This document shows positions 59,019 through 64,000 of a stretch of 64,000 bases of DNA, in pieces. The translations under genes and the position numbers were made by a program. Origin of the DNA: Heyndrickxia coagulans 36D1 (GTDB lineage Bacteria > Bacillota > Bacilli > Bacillales > Bacillaceae_C); contig NC_016023.1 of the NCBI RefSeq assembly GCF_000169195.2, positions 2,728,001-2,792,000 of the forward strand. Reading direction: 5' to 3'. Under the pieces are notes generated by a model. The model was not told the origin of the DNA. It searched no databases and saw nothing but the letters and a program-made list of their open reading frames with translations. The stretch's first letter is position 1. Every line of letters starts with the position of its first letter.

Positions 59019-59129
59019 AATCCGTTCAAAGTGGAAAAAAGGTTACGAATTGCCCAAATGACGATCGCGCCCTGGAAACGGTTAGCTGAATCCAAAAGAG
59101 GGAAAGGCGAATTCGGGTCCACAGAATAG
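59019..59129 (+). pseudogene. Decayed duplicate of the dut 3' end
   Basis: The frame encodes NPFKVEKRLRIAQMTIAP and then LAESKRGKGEFGSTE, matching [18 protein letters not shown] and [15 protein letters not shown] of Dut, with about 10 residues deleted between them and a premature stop. The DNA is also alike (dut around 57225-57350). Motifs 1-3 of dUTPase are missing, so it cannot be active. Confidence 0.8.
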
Positions 59130-59263
59130 GCTGCGGGAGAGGACATGGACCGAGCCATTTCTAAACAGATTGGAACCGGTAAAAGAATGAAAATGGGCCG
59201 GCGTAAATGTTCAAGAACAGGATCAAGAAAAAATGCGTCTCATTTTTAAAATGGATTGTCGCA

Positions 59264-59281
59264 TACTATACTAGTATAGTA
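59264..59281 (+). promoter_or_regulatory. Perfect 18-bp palindromic operator upstream of the VOC gene
   Basis: TACTATACTAGTATAGTA reads the same on both strands. It contains TATACT and TATAGT, either of which could be a -10. It is followed by AAAAGGAGTG and the VOC start codon, 24 bp downstream. Typical of a dimeric repressor site. Confidence 0.7.
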
Positions 59282-59304
59282 ACCAAAAAAGGAGTGATAA
59301 AAAA

Positions 59305-59796
59305 ATGACGTATCCACGATCTTTTTCACATATCGGCCTTTCCGTTCCTGATTTGGACAAAGCCGTTCAATTTTATACCGAGGTGATGGGCTGGTACGTG
59401 ATCATGGAACCATCTGAAATTAAAGAAGACGACAGCGCCATTGGCATCATGTGCAAAGATGTTTTCGGCTCTGGCTGGGGGTCGTTCCGCATCGCACACT
59501 TGGCAATGGGCGACGGAACAGGTGTTGAAATGTTTGAGTTCAAAAACAATGAAACACCTGACAATAACTTCGAGTACTGGAAAACGGGCATTTTCCATTA
59601 TGCCGTCCAGGATCCGGATGTAGAAGGCCTCGTGGAAAAAATAAAAGCGCACGGGGGTAAACAACGGATGCCGATCCGTGAATATTATCCGGGGAAAAAG
59701 CCTTACCGGATGGTTTACTGCGAAGATCCGTTCGGCAACTTAGTGGAAATTTACAGCCACAGTTATGAATTGACATATTCAGAAGGCGCTTATTAA
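59305..59796 (+). CDS. VOC-family (glyoxalase/dioxygenase-like) protein
   Basis: 163 residues with two beta-alpha-beta-beta-beta modules. FSHIGLSVPDLDKAVQFYTE (residues 7-26) holds the first metal His; IFHYAVQDPDVEG (about 98) the second; EDPFGNLVEIYS (about 139) the Glu. Members are metal-dependent lyases, dioxygenases or resistance proteins; the reaction here is unknown. The strong RBS AAGGAG and the palindromic operator suggest inducible expression. The next gene, a quinone-oxidoreductase-like protein, follows after 14 bp in an apparent two-gene operon, pointing to defence against a carbonyl or quinone-type compound. Confidence 0.82.
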   Translation: MTYPRSFSHIGLSVPDLDKAVQFYTEVMGWYVIMEPSEIKEDDSAIGIMCKDVFGSGWGSFRIAHLAMGDGTGVEMFEFKNNETPDNNFEYWKTGIFHYAVQDPDVEGLVEKIKAHGGKQRMPIREYYPGKKPYRMVYCEDPFGNLVEIYSHSYELTYSEGAY

Positions 59797-59810
59797 GGAG
59801 GAACCGGAAA

Positions 59811-60797
59811 TTGAAAGGATGGCTTATCGGGAAACCCGCAAGCATTGACGACCTCACATGGGGAGAAGTGCCGGATCCCCGTGCAGGTGAAGGGCAGCTT
59901 GTTGTGAAAGTGATGAGCACCGCTTTAAACCCGGTTGACTACCAATTGATTGAATCCGGCAATCCAAACTGGGTGTATCCGCATATAACCGGTGTCGATC
60001 TTGCGGGGGAAGTTGTTGAAGTTGGCCCGGATCCGTCTGGTTTTAAAACAGGTGACCGGATAGCATGCCACACCGATTTGAACCGGAAAGGGGCATTTGC
60101 ACAATTTGCGGCCATTGATGCAAATGCAGCCGCAAAAATCCCTGATGGCGTTTCTTATGACGAAGCGGTAGCTGTGCTTTGTGCCGGGATGACCGCATAT
60201 CAGGCAGTGGTGCAAAAATTAAACCATACTGACAAGCAAACGATTTTGATCCATGCCGGCGCCGGCGGAGTTGGCGGATTTGCCATTCAGCTCGCGAAAG
60301 AACTCGGGTTAAAAGTATTCACCACCGCTTCCGCCGCCAATCACGAATGGGTCAAATCGCTCGGTGCAGATACAGCGATAGACTATCATACAGAAGATGT
60401 CACAAAAAGAATCATGGAAGAGACGGACGGGGAAGGGGTGGACCTGATATTGAACACTGTCAGTTTCGCCGAAGCGACCGAAGATTTGAAGCGGCTCGCT
60501 TTTTCCGGCCAGCTCGCATATATTGCAGGCGCCCCGGACTTATCCGGCATAAAGCCGTTCACGCTTGCGCCATCGATTCATGAAGTCGCCCTCGGTGCAG
60601 CCCATGCGAGCGGCTCCGTCCGGGCAAAGCAAAACCTGGCTTTTATGGCGGATGAATTGATGCAGCGTGTGAAAAAAGGGACGCTGAATCCGATGGTCAA
60701 CCAAGTGCTCCCGCGTGAGGAACTGCCGGCCGGTTTGAAAACCTTAAAAGGCCGCCACGTACGAGGAAAAATCATTGTCAGAATGCATGAAGCATGA
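59811..60797 (+). CDS. Zinc-independent alcohol dehydrogenase/quinone oxidoreductase (MDR family)
   Basis: 328 residues. GroES-like N-terminal domain with ALNPVDYQLIESG (about 38) and GVDLAGEVVEVGP (about 63), then a Rossmann domain with ILIHAGAGGVGGFAIQLAKE (about 146), the AGAGGVG NADPH loop. The structural-zinc cysteines and catalytic Cys-His of zinc ADHs are not seen, so it is closer to NADPH:quinone/enone reductases. It starts at TTG 59811 behind AAGGAGG. Second gene after the VOC protein. Confidence 0.85.
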   Translation: MKGWLIGKPASIDDLTWGEVPDPRAGEGQLVVKVMSTALNPVDYQLIESGNPNWVYPHITGVDLAGEVVEVGPDPSGFKTGDRIACHTDLNRKGAFAQFAAIDANAAAKIPDGVSYDEAVAVLCAGMTAYQAVVQKLNHTDKQTILIHAGAGGVGGFAIQLAKELGLKVFTTASAANHEWVKSLGADTAIDYHTEDVTKRIMEETDGEGVDLILNTVSFAEATEDLKRLAFSGQLAYIAGAPDLSGIKPFTLAPSIHEVALGAAHASGSVRAKQNLAFMADELMQRVKKGTLNPMVNQVLPREELPAGLKTLKGRHVRGKIIVRMHEA

Positions 60798-60894
60798 TTC
60801 TAAAAGCGCCCGCTGCCGGACTTGCGGGTACCCCAAGCGGGAACATTCCTGATTTTTGCCGGATTTGATCCATTCCCATTCAAATATGAACATC

Positions 60895-60945
60895 AAAACA
60901 GGCAGTGTGGTCACATCTTGCATGTTGATCACACTGCCTGTTTAT
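60895..60945. terminator. Bidirectional terminator between MDR and chemoreceptor genes
   Basis: AAACAGGCAGTGTG (896-909 of the 60-kb block) pairs with CACACTGCCTGTTT (930-943), a 14-bp perfect stem with A/T runs. Confidence 0.85.
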
Positions 60946-60947
60946 CG

Positions 60948-62276
60948 TCAGCTGACTTTAAATTTATTCATTTCGGTATCCAGCTTGCCAGCCAGCTCTT
61001 GCAATTCTTTCGCTGATTGTGAAATAATCTCTGTAAAGGCCCGCTGTTCCTGGCCGGAAGCAGACATCTCTTCGGAACTTGCCGCAAAATTTTCAACTGT
61101 AGAAGTTATCTCCTGAATCCGCTTCGAAATTTGTTTTGATTTTTCGTTGATCGTTTCAATCCCTTCTGCGGTATGCTGAAAACTGCCAACAATGTTGCTG
61201 TAAGTATGTTGAATCTGATGAAAAGCAGCTTCCGTTTTGTGGAACGCATCTTTTTGTTCATGTATAAAGGCGTTTGCTTTGCTAATATTTTCAACAGCTG
61301 CATTCGACTTTTTCGTTGTCGTGGCGATCAGGTCTTTAATTTCCCGGGCTGCTTTTGATGATCCTTCCGCCAGTTTGCGAATTTCGCCGGCAACAACCGC
61401 AAAACCTCTTCCGGCATCCCCGGCCCGGCTCGCCTCAATGGAAGCATTCAATGCAAGCAGGTTCGTCTGTTCTGCAATGGAAGTGATAACATTGACAAAT
61501 GCCTGGACCTGGTCGATCATCCCGCTCAGTTCTGTAATAGACTCGTTTGCCGTCGCTGTGATTTCAATATTTTGATCTATTTTTTTGAACTGATGGTCAA
61601 TCGTATTCTGCCCTTCTTTTACGGCGTCAAGCGAAGCAGCTGCATGTTCTGCCCCGTTGGCAGCTTCCTGCGTAATGGTTTCAATGAGATTGACCACCTC
61701 GTTTAAAGTTTTATTGATGTCATGGACGGTTTCTGACAGCTGACTGTTCCCTTGCGCAAATTCATCAATGGAAGAGGCTACTTGATTGATAGATTGAAAA
61801 CTTTCTTCCGTTCTTTTTGAGAGGGTATCCGTATGGGTAGCGACCTTTGATGAAAATTCCTTCAACCGTTTGGCCACTTCTCTTAAAGAGATTCTCGTTT
61901 GCCTGAGCGCCCTGGCAAGCTTGCCCGTTTCATCCTGAAAAGACTGAATTTTATCGAAAGACCCATTTTCTTCCCGTAAATCAAGTGCCGCTGTCTGTTC
62001 TGCCAGTTCGGCCGTTTGCAGGATCGGTTTTGAGATTACCCTACCCAGTATGTATGAAAGAATGATACCGATGATAAGGGAAATGAAAAGACCGATTAAA
62101 ACATTTGTCGGTATGATTGCGATTCCGGCCGGGGGCACGTGGTTTCCGGTGCCGCTGTTTCCCTTGCCGATATTTCCGTAAACCGATGCCCCAATATTAA
62201 TGGCAATCACAATCACAGAGTTGAGCACTGAGAGCATAATGATCTTGAATGAAATCTTTTTAACATTCTTTAACAT
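60948..62276 (-). CDS. Methyl-accepting chemotaxis protein with minimal extracellular domain
   Basis: 442 residues. TM1 (about 9-31), a short loop of about 20 residues ([18 protein letters not shown]), TM2 (about 52-78), a HAMP region (about 79-130; [18 protein letters not shown]) and a signalling coiled coil (about 150-435) with the conserved hairpin tip [20 protein letters not shown] near 283. With nearly no ligand-binding domain it must sense through the membrane, the cytoplasm or a partner. A SigD-type promoter lies upstream. The RBS GGTGGAGG supports the ATG. It stands alone. Confidence 0.93.
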   Translation of the reverse strand: MLKNVKKISFKIIMLSVLNSVIVIAINIGASVYGNIGKGNSGTGNHVPPAGIAIIPTNVLIGLFISLIIGIILSYILGRVISKPILQTAELAEQTAALDLREENGSFDKIQSFQDETGKLARALRQTRISLREVAKRLKEFSSKVATHTDTLSKRTEESFQSINQVASSIDEFAQGNSQLSETVHDINKTLNEVVNLIETITQEAANGAEHAAASLDAVKEGQNTIDHQFKKIDQNIEITATANESITELSGMIDQVQAFVNVITSIAEQTNLLALNASIEASRAGDAGRGFAVVAGEIRKLAEGSSKAAREIKDLIATTTKKSNAAVENISKANAFIHEQKDAFHKTEAAFHQIQHTYSNIVGSFQHTAEGIETINEKSKQISKRIQEITSTVENFAASSEEMSASGQEQRAFTEIISQSAKELQELAGKLDTEMNKFKVS

Positions 62277-62370
62277 AACGTTCCTCCACCATTTAAATCT
62301 GTATGTAGTATAGAAAAAAAGACTTAAAAAAGATTTAATCTTTTTGTTGCTTGCGGAATCCCTAATAAAT

Positions 62371-62396
62371 TGATCGGCAAAAGGAGAAAAATTTTA
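62371..62396 (-). promoter_or_regulatory. SigD (motility) promoter for the chemoreceptor gene
   Basis: On the minus strand: TAAA, 14 bp, GCCGATCA, against the SigD consensus TAAA-N14-16-GCCGATAT (11 of 12 bases). The leader is about 85 nt. Confidence 0.7.
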
Positions 62397-62463
62397 ATGG
62401 GGAAAATAAAATAAAGTAAAATTTCCCCCTGCTTTTAAACAATCAAGGAAAGGCCCAATGACG

Positions 62464-62506
62464 AAAAACAGCGGGAACCCTTTGGAAAAGGGATCCCGCT
62501 GTTTTT
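62464..62506. terminator. Terminator after the FMN reductase gene
   Basis: AAAAACAGCGGGA pairs with TCCCGCTGTTTTT, with an inner CCCTTT/AAGGG pairing; usable from both sides. Confidence 0.87.
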
Positions 62507-62524
62507 CAGCTTCCGATGGGTACA

Positions 62525-63079
62525 TCAGCCTTTGTATTTTTTAATTAAATCAACAAATGCATCTGTAAATGATTGCAGGAACCGGACTGTGCCTTCATTC
62601 ACAATTTTTCCGTTTTCATCAAACAGTGCAGTAACATTGCCGATATAAGCTTCAGGCTGCTGGAGGATTGGCATGTTCAGACAAACAAGCGACTGGCGCA
62701 GATGATGGTTGGCACCAAACCCGCTTAAGTTTCCAGGGGATTGGCTGATAATCGCCGCCGGTTTCCCATCCCATATACTTTGGCCGTACGGGCGCGAACC
62801 AACATCGATTGCATTTTTTAACACAGCCGGGATGGAGCGGTTGTATTCCGGTGTTACAAACAGCACCGCATCGAGCCCTTTTACTGTATTCCGAAATGTC
62901 GTATACTCGGCCGGAACCTGGTTATGGTCATCAAAATCCTGATTATATAAAGGGAGGTTCCCAATCTCGACAAATTCCGTTTCATATCCTTCAGGAAAAA
63001 GGTTTGCCACATTTTCCGCAAGTTTTCTTGAAAAAGATGCTTTCCGCAAAGAGCCAAGCAAAATTCCAACTTTCGTCAT
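62525..63079 (-). CDS. NADPH-dependent FMN reductase
   Basis: 184 residues, flavodoxin-like fold. GILLGSLRKASFSRKLA (residues 5-21) is the FMN phosphate loop; VTPEYNRSIPAVLKNAID (about 75) is the family signature; SPGNLSGFGANHHLRQSL (about 114) is typical. Such enzymes reduce FMN, quinones, azo dyes or chromate. TTGACT-17-TATCAT upstream is a good promoter; the ribosome binding site is weak. Monocistronic. Confidence 0.93.
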   Translation of the reverse strand: MTKVGILLGSLRKASFSRKLAENVANLFPEGYETEFVEIGNLPLYNQDFDDHNQVPAEYTTFRNTVKGLDAVLFVTPEYNRSIPAVLKNAIDVGSRPYGQSIWDGKPAAIISQSPGNLSGFGANHHLRQSLVCLNMPILQQPEAYIGNVTALFDENGKIVNEGTVRFLQSFTDAFVDLIKKYKG

Positions 63080-63117
63080 TTTATCGACCTGCTTCCATTT
63101 ATATTTTATGCTAGATA

Positions 63118-63146
63118 ATGATAAGAAAACCGCACCGGAAAGTCAA
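63118..63146 (-). promoter_or_regulatory. Sigma-A promoter of the FMN reductase gene
   Basis: On the minus strand: TTGACT (63146-63141), 17 bp, TATCAT (63123-63118). Confidence 0.7.
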
Positions 63147-63566
63147 AATTCCTGCTTGCTATGTTGCTATGTACCATTCAAGCCGGCTGGCGGTTTCCGG
63201 ATGTTCTTGGTGACAACCACAAGCAATCGAAGGTCAATGGTTGTTCCCGGTTTTTTGTTCCCCGATTAAAGTATTGACCAGTCTTCCTTATGGTAATCAA
63301 AAATAAAGGACCGATTTTGCCCAAACATTTTCGGTTTTAACGGGATGGCCCACGAGGCAAATACAAAACGCCTTGCCCTTTAGGTTTCACGCATTCAATC
63401 AGCAGACGAAAGTAGTCACGCTTCATTCTTCTTGCGTACCGCGTTCTTTGCAGCAAGGACGACGAATGAAGGAAGACGGCAATTATCTATGGAACCTTCA
63501 TGTAGCCGTGCGTGATTCTGGCAAGTCGCGTTGCCTTCTGCTAACGCCATGTTCTTTGCGGCATGG
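63147..63566. other. Non-coding region with diverged relatives of the downstream repeat
   Basis: No gene is supported. From about 63420 it contains inverted-repeat-rich DNA with two copies of GTTCTTTGC(A/G)GCA (63442 and 63551 regions) and a stretch near 63494-63525 that resembles the 52-bp unit, so the array seems to fade into older, decayed copies. Confidence 0.5.
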
Positions 63567-64000
63567 GCGTCTACGTAAAGGAAGCGGGGGAAATTGAGGG
63601 TCTTTCTTCACATAGAGTGCGTCTACGTTAAGGAAGCGTGGAAAAAAGGCAGCCTTCCTTCACATAGGGCGCGTCTATGTTAAGGAAGCGAAGGAAAATG
63701 GTCCTCTTCTTTAACCTAGAGCCCGTCTACGTTAAGAAAGCGTGGAAAAAATGAGTCCTTTCTTTACATAGAGCGCGTCTATGTTAAGGAAGCGAAGGAA
63801 ATTGAAGTTGTTCCTTAACATAGAGCGTGTCTATGTTAAGGAAGCGCGGAAAAAAGTCGGTCTATCTTCACATAGAGTGCGTCTACGTTAAGGAAGCGAA
63901 GGAAATTGAAGTTGTTCCTTAACATAGAGCGTGTCTATGTTAAGGAAGCGCGGAAAAAAGTCGGTCTATCTTCACATAGAGTGCGTCTACGTTAAGGAAG
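63567..64000. repeat. Tandem array, 52-bp period, hairpin-forming units
   Basis: Units begin at 63567, 63619, 63671, 63723, 63775, 63827, 63879, 63931 and 63983, exactly 52 bp apart, and run past the window end. Each carries a conserved GCGTCTACGTTAAGGAAGCG-like block and a variable part of about 20 bp. Inverted arms surround the unit start; at 63811-63843 they are 14 bp, perfect, with a 5-nt loop GCGTG. The last pairs repeat as a 104-bp unit (63775-63878 versus 63879-63982, one difference), showing very recent expansion. 52 is not a multiple of 3, so the array is not coding. Confidence 0.9.

Noticed and set aside
58905-59129. Complete small gene of 74 aa
   Set aside because: Only the last 37 codons have meaning, and they match the end of dut; treated as a pseudogene.
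63373-63597. 74-aa frame at the start of the repeat region
   Set aside because: No ribosome binding site, and it runs into a non-coding 52-bp array.
63567-64000. CRISPR array
   Set aside because: The conserved block is about 30 bp and regularly spaced, but units differ from one another, the in-between parts are only about 20 bp and recur (two alternating types), and no cas genes are near. It is a tandem repeat.

Overview
This window reads as chromosomal DNA from a spore-forming member of the Bacillaceae. The gene order from about 1 to 31.6 kb and from 47.3 to 56.6 kb follows the Bacillus subtilis ytxK-ackA ... dnaE-ytsJ-accDA-pfkA-pyk-ytvI-ytwI-citZ-icd-mdh-polA-mutM-ytaF-coaE-gapB // nrdR-dnaB-dnaI-ytxC-thrS-infC-rpmI-rplT block. 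Sporulation genes (ytrH, ytrI, ytaF, ytxC), a Thr T-box leader, an L20-type leader and an AUU-started infC also fit. Base composition looks moderate, roughly 45-50 percent G+C by eye. A Heyndrickxia (Bacillus) coagulans-like species is my best guess, but it is unproven without a search.

Layout. 0-10.9 kb: acetate kinase, alanine dehydrogenase, a proline peptidase, the UPF0173 hydrolase YtkL, the CBS-domain protein YtoI, the nanoRNase NrnA and the sporulation pair ytrH-ytrI. 10.9-31.7 kb: replication polymerase DnaE, malic enzyme, acetyl-CoA carboxylase transferase subunits, pfkA-pyk, the TCA genes citZ, icd and mdh, then polA-mutM-ytaF-coaE. phoP-phoR, which lie between mdh and polA in B. subtilis, are absent here. 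31.7-32.8 kb: gluconeogenic gapB with two CcpN-like boxes.

33.1-44.6 kb is the main accessory region: an 11-kb peptide uptake and breakdown island. It encodes an M81 (MlrC-like) metallopeptidase, an M20 amidohydrolase, a complete five-gene oligopeptide ABC transporter, a divergent regulator of unusual architecture and an enolase-superfamily dipeptide epimerase. An identical 18-bp element lies just downstream of the promoter of the solute-binding-protein gene and in the regulator/epimerase divergent region. A weaker copy overlaps the -10 of a promoter ahead of the M81 gene. Together they look like a self-contained regulon, possibly for peptides with D- or otherwise modified residues. An IS110-family element and a GNAT gene follow before the ancestral order resumes at nrdR.

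47.3-56.6 kb: nrdR-dnaB-dnaI, ytxC, T-box-controlled thrS, an MFS transporter and infC-rpmI-rplT. 56.6-64 kb is more variable: a 57-aa hypothetical protein, dut, an O-antigen-ligase-like membrane protein followed by a decayed second copy of the dut 3' end, a VOC/quinone-oxidoreductase-like pair behind an 18-bp perfect palindrome, a chemoreceptor with almost no extracellular domain behind a SigD-type promoter, and an FMN reductase. The window ends in a tandem array with a 52-bp period whose units can each form a hairpin; it runs off the edge.
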